A stretch of DNA of 64,000 bases from Actinomycetales bacterium (lineage in GTDB: Bacteria; Actinomycetota; Actinomycetes; Actinomycetales; Microbacteriaceae), in NCBI GenBank assembly GCA_015654475.1, contig JAATGV010000012.1, forward strand, positions 1 through 64,000, read 5' to 3'. Below, piece by piece: positions 7,826-17,222 of this stretch (the first letter of the stretch is position 1; each line of letters begins with the position of its first letter). The notes beneath the pieces are model-generated. The model worked only from the letters and a program-made list of their open reading frames with translations, ran no database searches and was not told where the DNA came from. A program made the translations under genes and the position numbers.

Positions 7826-9388
7826 TTAGATGTCTTCGACCGTCTTCTCTGAGGAGATCTTGAGTAGCTTGATCAGATTGAAACTAATCTGATGGCGCGC
7901 TGCCATGAGCTTGATCGAGAGCTTCGAGTGTGGGACAGATTCTGCTACGGTGTCGAAAGCTGACAGCGTCGCGTCACGAACCTTTGGCCAGACTTCTGGA
8001 TCGATCTCATCGTTGGTGCCGTGCAAAATGAACTCTTCAAAAGGTTGTGTGACACGCCGCCAAAACTCCGCTTCAACGTCTGTACGCCTCTTTGAGATAG
8101 CACCAAGGCGACCGTTCTCAGAAAATGGCTTACACAACTCGTCGCGCGCAGACTTAACTATCTCTGCCGCATCGGCTACCGCATCGGCTCTCTGCTCATC
8201 AACTTGCCACTCTGAACGTGTAGCGATCATTATCTCGCTGCGCCGCACTACCGGCGTTCCTGACGCGCCTTCAGGGAGGTGCCTCAGAAAAAGAAGATCA
8301 TCATCAAGACCCGGAGTGTGTGCTCGATTCTTTGAGCCCCTGCGAAGTTCCGTCGAAAGATTTTTGGAGTGCCACTCGGCTTCAAGTCGAGAGCCGACAT
8401 AACCAAAGTCAATCCGCTGGGCCTGGCGCTCACCAGTCCCTTTCCCATCTTTGGCGCGGTAAAGGTAAAAAGGGTCTTCCATGTTTCGGAGATCCCACCA
8501 CTCCTTTGCGGACTTCGGCTCTGAGCCCATTCGAGGCGGTCTGTGAGGATTCCCTGCGACGCTCACCGCAGTCATGCGCGTTCCGTCCCACTTGCATTGA
8601 GCGATGTTCGACCCCCATGTTGCGCGCCAGAGGGGGTGCTCTTCCATTTGGCCGTCGGCGAGCGCGCTCCCACCCTGGGGGTCAGCCCATGCAGGTAATC
8701 CAACCCCCGCGATCCAACTGGCGGGGATGTTGTGGGCAAGAAGGTCGAGAAGCGTGCTTCCATTCCAGAACACCTCCGTGACGGTATTTCCTATTCCAAG
8801 AAAACGGATGCCTGGAGAACCGTTGACACATTTTATGCCGTTGCTAGTTTTGCTGTTCCCACCAAAGCTGTACAGATTGTGAATCACGAGTGCGTGAACG
8901 GCTTCTGGCAACTCTAAGGATTCAGGCTGAATGCTTGACTCCCAGAACTCTTCGGCGCGATCAGCAGGCATATAAGGAAGCAGCTTCTTGACCGAAGCAC
9001 TCGGCGGGTTTTCTTTGTCAACGGGGATCTGCAGAAATGGCTGCGTTGGGTGAAAAACATCGGCGTGCGAGCTGAGCTGCTCGATGACGGCATCGACGGC
9101 AGAGGCATCAAACTTGTCAGCACGAAAACTGCGAAACTCCTGTGATCCAGTTTGAACACGGATGACCACGGCTGCTACGTGGCACAAAAAACGTATCTGC
9201 GCACCATATTCGATTCCATTCAAGCTGAGATCAAGACCCGACAGATGGTGGGCATCCAATAATGCATCGCGCACGGTGAGAAGTTTCACTTGAGTGACGC
9301 CGACGTCGTCAGTAACAGACGCTCGAATCCAAGCAACATCGCTTAGGACATTTGCTGACCGAATTTGAGGAGTAGGAGGTGGGTTCAC
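7826..9388 (-). CDS. cse1: Cse1 (CasA/Cas8e), large Cascade subunit
   Basis: Cse1 recognises the PAM and recruits Cas3. Family features include the early segment SDVAWIRASVTDDVGVTQV and the central DLLAHNIPASWIAGVGLPAW. The frame opens at GTG 9421, but GTG 9388 has GGAAGG six bases upstream and gives a 520-residue protein of typical length, so I prefer it; 9421 has no ribosome site. It is the first gene of the operon. The usual Cas8e N-terminal PWIPV-type motif is replaced here by AWIRASV. Confidence 0.92.
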   Translation of the reverse strand: MNPPPTPQIRSANVLSDVAWIRASVTDDVGVTQVKLLTVRDALLDAHHLSGLDLSLNGIEYGAQIRFLCHVAAVVIRVQTGSQEFRSFRADKFDASAVDAVIEQLSSHADVFHPTQPFLQIPVDKENPPSASVKKLLPYMPADRAEEFWESSIQPESLELPEAVHALVIHNLYSFGGNSKTSNGIKCVNGSPGIRFLGIGNTVTEVFWNGSTLLDLLAHNIPASWIAGVGLPAWADPQGGSALADGQMEEHPLWRATWGSNIAQCKWDGTRMTAVSVAGNPHRPPRMGSEPKSAKEWWDLRNMEDPFYLYRAKDGKGTGERQAQRIDFGYVGSRLEAEWHSKNLSTELRRGSKNRAHTPGLDDDLLFLRHLPEGASGTPVVRRSEIMIATRSEWQVDEQRADAVADAAEIVKSARDELCKPFSENGRLGAISKRRTDVEAEFWRRVTQPFEEFILHGTNDEIDPEVWPKVRDATLSAFDTVAESVPHSKLSIKLMAARHQISFNLIKLLKISSEKTVEDI

Positions 9389-9488
9389 TTTTGACCTTCC
9401 GGGTTGTTCACTCCAGGACACGAAACAAGAGGTCTAAGGCTTATCCTCCCATTTTCTCAGCCTAGAGTCTGCCACTGACAATCAATGA

Positions 9489-10421
9489 CTAATACAGTGA
9501 AGATGCATAACCAATTTGGCCCGGGCACAACTCCAACACCTTTGCCATCGCATTATGCTCGGCCCGCGTGACCCACAGCCCATAAGCAGCCTTCACCGAG
9601 ACTTGGCGCGCCACATATGCGCAACGATACGACTTCAGGGGCGGTAGCCAGGTCGCCGCATCCGAGTCAGACTTCTGCCCGTTGAGTGCGCCCTCAACAG
9701 CTTGCAGATTGAGTGGATCGTTGGCGAGAGCCTCGCGTTGAGCCTGCGTGATCTGTTGCGCGCCGGTCTGCCACGCGTTCGAGAGCGGCACAACATGGTC
9801 GATTTGGACCTCTGCGGACGTATCGACGCCACGCACAAAGTGCACCATCTCGCCCGAATAGGCCGAACGAAGAGTGCCCGACATGACCTTGCACCGCCCG
9901 GACGTCTCGATGTTGGTCAGGTCGCGCGCAAGAATGTCATTGCGCGTATCGCACCCGTTGTCGTCCACGTCCTTCCACGACGCACCAAATTTCACTACCC
10001 TGTCGTACCCCGTCTTCGCCGCGCGGCCCTTGACCGGCAAAGTGTCGAGCAACGCGAGCGCCGTGCCGGGCTTGCTATTTGCAGCCGAAGCAGAGCTGGC
10101 TGCACCCACTGTCGGCTTGCTGCTTGAACCCTCGGAACCGCTGGGCGCGCCCATCGAAGCGCTTGGCGGCAACCCGGGTGCAGTATTGCTGGTGGATACG
10201 CCACTTGATTTGGGGTCAAGGGTGACTGTTGGTGGAACGAGGCTTGAATCGGGCTCGGCCTGCAGCGAGGACATGACCGCGTTTGTGACCCCCACGATGA
10301 CCGTGCTGAGCACCGCAATGATGACCACAAGACCGACGAAAAGCCTCATAAGTGGATGCCCAAGCTGCCATCGGACCCACATTTGTCGTGGCGACCAACG
10401 TGGTGCCATCGATCCGCCCAT
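9489..10421 (-). CDS. Membrane-tethered or secreted HNH endonuclease-like protein
   Basis: The 310-residue protein has one N-terminal hydrophobic segment (residues about 26-45, LFVGLVVIIAVLSTVIVGV), a Ser/Pro/Ala-rich linker (about 55-105), and a C-terminal HNH domain of the DUF1524/GmrSD-like type seen in many actinobacterial secreted proteins. Signature residues are in AEVQIDHVVPLSNAW and NDPLNLQAVEGALNGQKSD. The domain should lie outside the cytoplasm. Substrate and role are not known to me; such proteins are often suggested to be extracellular nucleases. It is upstream of cse1 on the same strand with a 67-100 base gap, probably by chance. Confidence 0.8.
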   Translation of the reverse strand: MGGSMAPRWSPRQMWVRWQLGHPLMRLFVGLVVIIAVLSTVIVGVTNAVMSSLQAEPDSSLVPPTVTLDPKSSGVSTSNTAPGLPPSASMGAPSGSEGSSSKPTVGAASSASAANSKPGTALALLDTLPVKGRAAKTGYDRVVKFGASWKDVDDNGCDTRNDILARDLTNIETSGRCKVMSGTLRSAYSGEMVHFVRGVDTSAEVQIDHVVPLSNAWQTGAQQITQAQREALANDPLNLQAVEGALNGQKSDSDAATWLPPLKSYRCAYVARQVSVKAAYGLWVTRAEHNAMAKVLELCPGQIGYASSLY

Positions 10422-10829
10422 CCCTACCGACGCATATGCCGACTAAATCGCACGCACGCCCACTCAACATAAATCCGACAAATAGGACGGCTCCAGGCTA
10501 CTGGTTTTCGTCAACGACCTCTCTCCATTCCCTATTTCCGGCGAGAGATGCCCTCTTTGCCGTAGGTTGCCCAGAGTGGTGGGGCGTCAAAGTCGGTCAG
10601 CCCCGCCCACCACCGATGCTCGCGGAGGCGGGGTAGAAATCATTCAGCTCACCAACCACCAGGCACACCAGATAGCCTTGTCTGGATGGGATGCGCGCGA
10701 CCAGCCAGCATCCATCCACCGCCCTTTTCACAATAACGCCGGCACGGGCCCTTGCCGCAAGACCCCCGTTGCGCGAGATAATCAGGTCTCTCAGCGTCAG
10801 AAACGCGACAACCTGGAGATGACACATAC
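10422..10829. other. Intergenic region without a supported gene
   Basis: This 408-base stretch separates the divergent HNH gene and helD. The short open frames here lack ribosome sites and family resemblance. One inverted repeat is visible, CCCCGCC at 10601-10607 pairing with GGCGGGG at 10627-10633, without a T tract. I looked for a rifamycin-associated element, as found before some helicase-like resistance genes, and did not see one. Confidence 0.6.
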
Positions 10830-12974
10830 ATGACCGCGCAACGCAGTACCGCTTTCGATCTGCCCAGCACCGTCTCATACAAGGATGATCCCGCCCTGAT
10901 CTCCCGGGATGAGCAGCAATTCGCCGCCATCGCTGAAACGATCAATACACAGCGAGCCGAGGCGCAACGCCGCCTCATCGGCCTGCGTCTTGAGACCGCA
11001 GACGCCGGTCAGGTGGCCGTCGAACGCGACCAGACCATCCGGCAGATCGCCAACCAACTGCACGTGCTCGAACGGTTCGGAATCGACTTGTGCATCGGCA
11101 GGATAGTGCGAGAGGACGACTCGGATCCCCTCTACATCGGGCGGCTCAACCTCCGCGACGAAGACGGGCGCACACTACTCATCGACTGGCGAGCGCCCGC
11201 AGCCGCGCCCTTCTTTTCTGCCACACACGCCCACCCCATGGGCTTGGTCAGCAGGCGCCGCTACCGGTGGGCTCACGGTGCCGTTATCGACTACTGGGAT
11301 GAGGCATTCACCGTGGATGCCCAAGAACATGGCACGGCCCTCGATGACCAGTCGTCGTTCATCGCGAGCCTTGGTGCCGCCAGAACCGAACAGATGCGTG
11401 ACGTGTTGAGCACGATCCAAAGCGATCAGGATGCGATCATTCGTGCCAACCCGCGGAAAGCGCTCGTTGTCGACGGCGGTCCGGGCACAGGCAAGACTGT
11501 CGTCGCGCTGCACCGGGCTGCCTACCTCATGTATACGGACACCCGCATCACCAGAGATGGCGGAGGCGTGCTCTATATTGGGCCGAACGAAGCGTACTTG
11601 AAATACGTTGACGATGTGCTGCCAAGTCTCGGCGAAGACAACGTGCAAATCTGTACCCTGGCAGACCTCGTTCCTGAAGGCATTGCCGCCGACCCCGAGC
11701 CGGACCCGCAGGTCGCCGCGCTCAAAGCATCCCTCGATCTCGCACGCGCCATCGACGCGGCGGTCGCATTCTACGAAGAACCCCCCACCGACGACCTGGA
11801 TGTCGAGACGCCTTGGGGCACACTGACGATCGGCGCTCAAGACTGGGCTGACGCATTCGATATTGTCGAACAAGGCACCCCCCACAACGAGGCAAGAACG
11901 CACGTGTGGAGTGTGCTGGTCGAAATTCTTTCGACTCAAGTAGGGTCGACGCCGCCAGGCGAACTCCGCCGATTTCTACGGCAAAGCACCGGGCTTATCG
12001 GTGCATTCAACAAGGCCTGGCGCATCCTTGATCCCGCACAAATCGTTGCCGACCTGTGGACGGTGCCCGCCTACCTGCGGCACTGCGCGCCGAGCCTTGC
12101 CGCGGCCGACATACAAAGACTTCAGCGCCCCGACGGCGAAGCATGGACACTTTCCGACCTTCCCATCATCGATGCTGCCCGAGCCCGAGTCGGCGACCCG
12201 AATGCAGAACGACTGCGCAGACAACGAGATGCCGCGCTCAGTGAAGCGCGCCGTCAAATGGAAAGAGTGGTCGACGACCTTGCTGCCGGAGACGACAGCG
12301 AGTTGCGGCTCATGACAATGCTGAAAAGCAAAGATCTGCGCAACTCACTGATCGACGACTCGGCACTGCCACAGATAACGACACCGCCACGGGATGGCCC
12401 CTTCGCCCACGTCATCGTCGACGAGGCGCAAGAGCTCACCGACATGGAGTGGCTCATGTTGCTGCGCCGCTGCCCGTCACACAGTTTCACAATCGTTGGC
12501 GATCGTGCGCAAGCCAGACGCGGTTTCACCGAATCCTGGCAAAGCCGACTGCAACGTATCGGTATCAGCGATGCAACGGTCGCGTCTCTGAGTATCAACT
12601 ACCGCACCCCCGAAGAGGTGATGGCAGAAGCTGAACCCGTCATTCGCGCGGCGATTCCCGAGGCCAATGTGCCCACATCCATTCGCCGTGGCGGGATCCC
12701 CGTGCTGCACGATGGCACAGCCAAGCTCGACGCAATTGTCGACCGGTGGATGCGTGAGAACGCCGAAGGAACAGCATGTGTCATCGGTGCCCCCGACTAC
12801 GCGCCGCCGCCCCGGGTTCAATCGATAACGCCAGAACAATCGAAGGGCCTCGAATTCGACCTCGTCGTGATCGTAAATCCTGACCGTTTCGGCGCTGGAG
12901 TGATGGGTGCGGTCGACCTCTATGTGGCGATGACACGAGCCACTCGACAACTGGTCGTGCTTGAGGATGCTTGA
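10830..12974 (+). CDS. helD: HelD-family RNA polymerase-associated helicase
   Basis: HelD proteins are UvrD/Rep-like SF1 ATPases that bind RNA polymerase and release stalled or rifampicin-bound complexes. The 714-residue product has an N-terminal coiled region (EQQFAAIAETINTQRAEAQR), an RNAP-facing segment (YIGRLNLRDEDGRTLLIDWR), Walker A in VVDGGPGTGKTVVALHRAAY (about residues 212-231), motif II in VIVDEAQELTDMEW, and C-terminal motifs including LYVAMTRATRQLVVL. Length fits actinobacterial class II HelD. The last ten bases before the stop are duplicated in tandem (12960-12979), which creates the TGA. Confidence 0.93.
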   Translation: MTAQRSTAFDLPSTVSYKDDPALISRDEQQFAAIAETINTQRAEAQRRLIGLRLETADAGQVAVERDQTIRQIANQLHVLERFGIDLCIGRIVREDDSDPLYIGRLNLRDEDGRTLLIDWRAPAAAPFFSATHAHPMGLVSRRRYRWAHGAVIDYWDEAFTVDAQEHGTALDDQSSFIASLGAARTEQMRDVLSTIQSDQDAIIRANPRKALVVDGGPGTGKTVVALHRAAYLMYTDTRITRDGGGVLYIGPNEAYLKYVDDVLPSLGEDNVQICTLADLVPEGIAADPEPDPQVAALKASLDLARAIDAAVAFYEEPPTDDLDVETPWGTLTIGAQDWADAFDIVEQGTPHNEARTHVWSVLVEILSTQVGSTPPGELRRFLRQSTGLIGAFNKAWRILDPAQIVADLWTVPAYLRHCAPSLAAADIQRLQRPDGEAWTLSDLPIIDAARARVGDPNAERLRRQRDAALSEARRQMERVVDDLAAGDDSELRLMTMLKSKDLRNSLIDDSALPQITTPPRDGPFAHVIVDEAQELTDMEWLMLLRRCPSHSFTIVGDRAQARRGFTESWQSRLQRIGISDATVASLSINYRTPEEVMAEAEPVIRAAIPEANVPTSIRRGGIPVLHDGTAKLDAIVDRWMRENAEGTACVIGAPDYAPPPRVQSITPEQSKGLEFDLVVIVNPDRFGAGVMGAVDLYVAMTRATRQLVVLEDA

Positions 12975-13373
12975 GGATGCCAGATACCGGAGAGCTATGG
13001 TGCATGCGCCGATGCTCGACCTGGGCCACCCGCGATGTGCGCCTCCTGGACGGGTTCCCTCATTTTTATGCGCATCGTGCACTGATGGTTTGAATTGGTT
13101 CGGAATGGGTAGATCTAGAAAAGAAACCTACCCAGTCATTATCCGCTTCCAGAGAAAAAGAGCCCTCGGTCGCGTGACATCAACTACGGCGCTTGGGACC
13201 CCCTCCCAGCATTGATCGTGATGGAAAGGACTACACCCTCCACTGTTGCATGGCGACGATCGGTATGAAACTCGCCACACTGGTCAACGTCGGCCATTTG
13301 GCTATCTTGCTTCTCTCAATCCCGCGGAGTACAGATTTCAGCGCCGCATGCGTATATAAGTTGTGCGACCAAC
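12975..13373. other. Intergenic region at the edge of the island-like segment
   Basis: No supported gene in about 400 bases. Base composition becomes noticeably more AT-rich from about 13080. A short inverted repeat GGGTAG / CTACCC around 13105-13140 could end helD transcription but has no clear T tract. I saw no copy of the tRNA-Ser 3' end here that could serve as the second attachment site. Confidence 0.5.
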
Positions 13374-14702
13374 ATGTCGGTGCTATGCGGCATTATGTTT
13401 GGTATGACCACGGAAGCACAGAAGTTGGCGGAGGAGGCCCTACACCAGGCAGCCTATCGGATAGCGCGGCAATGGGTGCATGCACAGCCGTCAGTGCATT
13501 TTTACGACTTGAGGATGCCCCCTCCTGACGTTCTGGGTCTCTTCGACGAGACCATTAGTCAAGTAATGACTTCCATCCCAGAATTACACGCGGCCTACGA
13601 CCTTGCCCGTAGAGATGACGCTGCTCTCGAAAGCAAACTCCTCGATATCCTTATTATGCGAACACGCAACGAGGTAAAGTCTCTGCAGGATTCTGCGCGA
13701 AGTAAATCCTTCGATGCAGGCACGACATTGTTAGCCGATAATTTCCAGAGTCCCGCGCGGGTCAAGCGACTCGCACTTCTCCAAAAAAGAGATGAGCAGT
13801 TCAGAATGTGGATCACACAAGCGATGTCTGAGTCCCACACCCTTTTCGAGAGAAACGGAGTTTTTACCTTAACGGCAATTAATGTAGTCTTGGGGGACTT
13901 CATAACCCTGATCGCCTCAGATTGGTCTGACCATGGAGGGAGATCACTCAACCCAACTCTTTCTTCATTTCTTAGCCAGGTAGTCGCCACTTTTGTCACG
14001 TTGGCTTTCCCTGACTCGAGAGATAGCGCCGAAATAATAGATTCGGAGCAAGTTCAGAGTCCTGAGCAAAAGTTGGTCGCTAAAGTAACACTCGATATAT
14101 ATATCGAAGCGCTGCTTGACGAAGCTCGTCCACATTTTACACACGAGGTAACGAGAGACTGGTCTCGCTCCGATCTTGAGACAGCCCTTCTAGCCGCCAT
14201 AGACAAGGCAGCGTCTCTTTTTCGCAGCGTGGCTGATCGCGAGGAAAGCACGCAAGGAGCTCATCCGAAGTTCAAGGAAACCCTGAAAGCATGGCAAGTC
14301 TCGCATCCTGCACCAGCGTGTTGCCCCTATGGCACGTCTCCCGAGGGCGCTGAGCATTGGTGTTGTGACTGGCTCGTTCATATGGGACTTCAGGGAGCCA
14401 CAGTAACTCAATTCGTTGGTGACGGAGGAATCGATGTCGTGTCTCCGTCTCACATCGCTCAGGTGAAACATTATGCAGGCAGCGTAGCTATAGCCGAGAT
14501 TCGCGAGTTAGCTGGGGTAGCGTTCGCGGATGGGCGCAAGCCACTTTTTTTCACATCCGGTCATTACCCTTCCCAGGCTGAGGAGTACGCCGATAAAACG
14601 GGAATCGCATTGTTCCGCTACGACGTATACACCGGGGAAGTTTCTGCCTGCAACTCAGTGGCTCAACGGGCGCTAGCCTCCGGGTTCCTTCCCGTAAATT
14701 GA
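13374..14702 (+). CDS. Mrr-like (PD-(D/E)xK) restriction endonuclease domain protein
   Basis: The C-terminal 110 residues look like an Mrr-type nuclease domain: GDGGIDVVS with D354 and, nine residues on, QVK (Q363, K365), the D...QxK active-site pattern, followed by a typical AIAEIRELAGVAFADGRKP helix-strand. Such domains cut modified DNA in type IV restriction. The N-terminal 300 residues are mostly helical and I do not recognise them. The start is uncertain: ATG at 13374, 13395 or 13404 are all in frame and none has a clear ribosome site. Codon use is less GC-rich than neighbours, suggesting transfer. The next gene follows after 25 bases. Confidence 0.8.
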   Translation: MSVLCGIMFGMTTEAQKLAEEALHQAAYRIARQWVHAQPSVHFYDLRMPPPDVLGLFDETISQVMTSIPELHAAYDLARRDDAALESKLLDILIMRTRNEVKSLQDSARSKSFDAGTTLLADNFQSPARVKRLALLQKRDEQFRMWITQAMSESHTLFERNGVFTLTAINVVLGDFITLIASDWSDHGGRSLNPTLSSFLSQVVATFVTLAFPDSRDSAEIIDSEQVQSPEQKLVAKVTLDIYIEALLDEARPHFTHEVTRDWSRSDLETALLAAIDKAASLFRSVADREESTQGAHPKFKETLKAWQVSHPAPACCPYGTSPEGAEHWCCDWLVHMGLQGATVTQFVGDGGIDVVSPSHIAQVKHYAGSVAIAEIRELAGVAFADGRKPLFFTSGHYPSQAEEYADKTGIALFRYDVYTGEVSACNSVAQRALASGFLPVN

Positions 14703-14727
14703 TTCAGTTGATCGGTTGTGTTAAATC

Positions 14728-15840
14728 TTGAGCGGAAAGAAAGCGAAACAAGCTCGAAGAGCGCAAAAACAAGCGCCTAACCTAAACCGGTGGGCTGAGC
14801 TTGAGATTTCATTACTTGAAAGGGATGTGGCATGGTTAAGTTCTCTAGTCGTGTCGGCGGACGTATCGGAAAGGTGGCAGTCTGCCTATGGTCTAGCGCT
14901 AATGCCTCACATGGCACGCATAACCCATGAGGGGGTGAAATTACTTGTAAGTAAGCATGCCGCAGAAGCGAAAAGCCTGCAAAGGGAATTTGCAAATGAA
15001 CTCGAGTTAGCTCGCCACTCAGCCAAGTTACTTGACGACAACGCAAAGAGCCTCGATGAGATAGTTGCCCAGTTCACTGAAATCGACTTCCGCCACTTCG
15101 AGGCATTTGGTGGATTGAATTCATTTGCAGTGACGACCTATAAAGGAAGAGTTCTGGCGACCTCCCGCGTGGTTGACTTCTATGGAATGGCCAAGACCGC
15201 CGAAGCCATCTTGGAGCGCGCAACTGGCTCCTCATTTTCAAGGCAGATTTCCTATGATGCAGGACGGACCCTTGCAGAGACTTTAAGGAGATTCGGACGT
15301 AGCGTTCCCTCAACCCAACCTCTCAACCTTCCCGACGGTTCACTACCCAAAGTGCAAAGCAGCGCAAATCGTGTCAGCTACTACTCGACTAGATTCGAGC
15401 CCGAATTTGAACCCGGCCTGATGGACGTATTGACCCTCATCGAGTCTCACATCAATTCAGCAATCGTCGTTGGCGACCAGTCTCACAACCGATTCCCGGA
15501 GTCTACGTTTCGAACCCAGTTCCTTGTCGCAAGTCATGCACTTTCAGCTTTAGAGCAAGTCCTGCGCCGACACGAGGAACTTTCCGGACGATCGTTCATA
15601 AAGAGGTTGCGCCAACTGCTAGATTCCCCTGAGGCAAAGATCATAAGAACAGCTCGCAAGCTGCGCAATATGTGTATGCACTATGGAATACCAGGCGACG
15701 TAACCGATCTGAATGGTAACGCATTTATGTTCGGGCTCGTCGAAGCGCTGGAGCCAGGCCTTGACTACCAGCACGCCCTCAACAGCGCCAGAGTCGTGTT
15801 ATCAACCATGTCAGAGATCTTTGGGGACTGGACACGCTGA
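14728..15840 (+). CDS. Hypothetical protein with a C-terminal HEPN-like R-x4-H motif
   Basis: The 370-residue protein has a basic N-terminus (SGKKAKQARRAQKQ), a long helical region, and near the C-terminus RKLRNMCMHYG, where R313-N-x3-H318 fits the Rx4-6H motif (with the usual polar residue after Arg) of HEPN-type RNases and their inactive relatives. I do not recognise a named family. It starts with TTG 25 bases after the Mrr-like gene, on the same strand and with similar AT-richer codons, so the two probably form one operon. A defence role is an inference from context. The TTG has no strong ribosome site, so the start may be wrong. Confidence 0.65.
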   Translation: MSGKKAKQARRAQKQAPNLNRWAELEISLLERDVAWLSSLVVSADVSERWQSAYGLALMPHMARITHEGVKLLVSKHAAEAKSLQREFANELELARHSAKLLDDNAKSLDEIVAQFTEIDFRHFEAFGGLNSFAVTTYKGRVLATSRVVDFYGMAKTAEAILERATGSSFSRQISYDAGRTLAETLRRFGRSVPSTQPLNLPDGSLPKVQSSANRVSYYSTRFEPEFEPGLMDVLTLIESHINSAIVVGDQSHNRFPESTFRTQFLVASHALSALEQVLRRHEELSGRSFIKRLRQLLDSPEAKIIRTARKLRNMCMHYGIPGDVTDLNGNAFMFGLVEALEPGLDYQHALNSARVVLSTMSEIFGDWTR

Positions 15841-15920
15841 AGGGGGACATGTGCCAGCTAATTTGAGCCGGCAGTGTAGCCGGGACTGGGGATCTCCGCC
15901 CGCGTATCAGGGTCGACTAT

Positions 15921-16414
15921 TTAGACAGTTGAGTCAGGCACTATTTGAGCCGTCTCGCGTTTGGGCACGAATACTCGATTCACATAGTCAAGTTGTTCCA
16001 ATGGAGTCTTGTTTTCGATAGTTGGGAGCACGCGTTGAGCAGCGTTGCCGAGCTTTTCTGCTTCTCGATAGACTCGCGTGTTGTTCGGTAGGAAGGGTAC
16101 CTCGGGACGTGGTTCGTTATTTCGGACTTCTCGGGCTTTATCCAGACGCCGATCATTGGTTCCATTTCTGACTTGTCCGAAAGGTATTCCCGGCCGGCGA
16201 TGACTTTGTCATGAATCTACGACTTGGGGTTCTGCCGGAAGGAATTGGGGTCTTGTGCTGCCCATTTTTCGAGGAGCGTGTGTTCAAGTTTGTCGTATTC
16301 TCTGGTACGTGGACCGCGGGTGATGATGTTGGCGTCTTGGTAGTTTTCCTGTGCTGAGACAACTCGTGCACTCAACAAACCATCTTTTCCCGACTGTTCG
16401 CCTCCGCACCGCAC
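15921..16414 (-). pseudogene. Decayed gene fragment of unknown family
   Basis: Two minus-strand frames look coding but do not join. One runs from 16414 with SAQENYQDANIITRGPRTRE and EYDKLEHTLLEKWAAQDPNS, is cut by an in-frame TAG at 16217-16219, and reads on as IHDKVIAGREYLSDKSEM. A second frame gives NNTRVYREAEKLGNAAQRVL and PTIENKTPLEQLDYVNRVF before a TAA at 15921-15923. Together they suggest the 3' part of a gene with a nonsense mutation and a frameshift. I do not recognise the family. It lies between the HEPN-like gene and tRNA-Ser, as expected of island debris. Confidence 0.5.
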
Positions 16415-16597
16415 ATCAACCCACCCCTACCGGCCCACTCCGGTAGCAGATGCTCGCATCCCGTGAGGAGAGCGTAGCGACAACGGGATGCTGTACGGCA
16501 GCGTGAGGCGAGAGTTTGTCCCCCGTTTGCCCCCATTGCTTGCAAACTTGCCGGTTTTTTGCTACCAGGACTTTGAAGCCCCCAAAGCGGTGAATCT

Positions 16598-16611
16598 CCC
16601 GTTCTTACGGG
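16598..16611 (-). terminator. Terminator-like hairpin after tRNA-Ser
   Basis: CCCGT-AAGA-ACGGG on the minus strand, ten bases after the encoded CCA of tRNA-Ser. The stem is five base pairs and no T run follows, so the call is weak. Confidence 0.3.
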
Positions 16612-16620
16612 GGAACTATA

Positions 16621-16708
16621 TGGCGGTGGGCCTGGGATTCGAACCCAGGGAGAGTCTCCCCTCACTTGTTTTCAAGACAAGCTCCTTCGGCCTCTCGGAC
16701 AGCCCACC
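16621..16708 (-). tRNA. tRNA-Ser (anticodon UGA)
   Basis: The minus strand folds as a class II tRNA: acceptor GGTGGGC / GCCCACC with discriminator G, anticodon arm CTTGT-CTTGAAA-ACAAG giving anticodon TGA, a long variable arm (GAGGGGAGACTCTC), and T-loop GGTTCGAATCC. CCA is encoded at 16621-16623; without it the gene is 16624-16708. Confidence 0.95.
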
Positions 16709-16754
16709 AGCGTGCCACGGCGAACCACAGCACCCGGGACAGTCTAGCGAAAGA

Positions 16755-17222
16755 TCACATCGTCGTGGAGTGTTCGGAGCCAACCACCTGGCGCAAGAGC
16801 ATCACCGTGCGAGTGCGATGGGCCTTCAAATCCACTCTCAACTTTTCGAGAGCGGCCTCGAATGCCGCGTTGTGCTCGGCACTCAGATGCACCACCGCGT
16901 CCACATCACCTGTCACTGTGAAAGCACTCACCACCTCCGGTATCGCCCCGAGGCGCTCGGCAAGCACGTCCGGGGGAAGCGTGGTCCGACTATAAACCTC
17001 GACGAGTCCCTCAACACGCGATTCAACCGGAATCCCGACCTCAACCGTGAACCGACGAATGGCTCCGCTACTGAGCAGCCGAAACACCCTCCTGTTGACC
17101 GCCGAAGCCGACAAACCGACGCGCGCACCAATCGCTTTGTAAGAGGCGCGACCATCCTGTTGCAAATGCATCAAGATCGCTTCGTCAACTCGATCGATAC
17201 CAGCGTTTAGATCGTCCGCCAC
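16755..17222 (-). CDS. Lrp/AsnC-family transcriptional regulator
   Basis: A 155-residue regulator with an N-terminal winged helix-turn-helix (IDRVDEAILMHLQQDGRASY, then KAIGARVGLSASAVNRRVFR) and a C-terminal RAM/ligand-binding domain (VSAFTVTGDVDAVVHLSAEH). The family controls amino-acid metabolism or transport. GTG at 17222 is chosen because AAGGAG lies ten bases before it and it gives the normal family length; the longer frame to 17312 adds an atypical Cys-rich leader. The effector cannot be deduced. The adjacent divergent gene is a secreted aminopeptidase, a plausible but unproven target. Confidence 0.9.
   Translation of the reverse strand: MADDLNAGIDRVDEAILMHLQQDGRASYKAIGARVGLSASAVNRRVFRLLSSGAIRRFTVEVGIPVESRVEGLVEVYSRTTLPPDVLAERLGAIPEVVSAFTVTGDVDAVVHLSAEHNAAFEAALEKLRVDLKAHRTRTVMLLRQVVGSEHSTTM

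Noticed and set aside
10422-10829. Possible rifamycin-associated element upstream of helD
   Set aside because: The only inverted repeat (CCCCGCC/GGCGGGG) does not resemble that motif in sequence or spacing.
10567-10978. Open frames of about 90-110 codons on both strands before and over the start of helD
   Set aside because: No ribosome sites or family resemblance; they overlap the strongly supported helD start.
12975-13373. Second attachment site for an island inserted at tRNA-Ser
   Set aside because: I looked for a copy of the tRNA 3' end in this gap and did not see one.
16488-17210. 240-codon plus-strand frame across tRNA-Ser and the AsnC gene
   Set aside because: It runs through the tRNA and opposite a clear regulator gene, so it is not coding.
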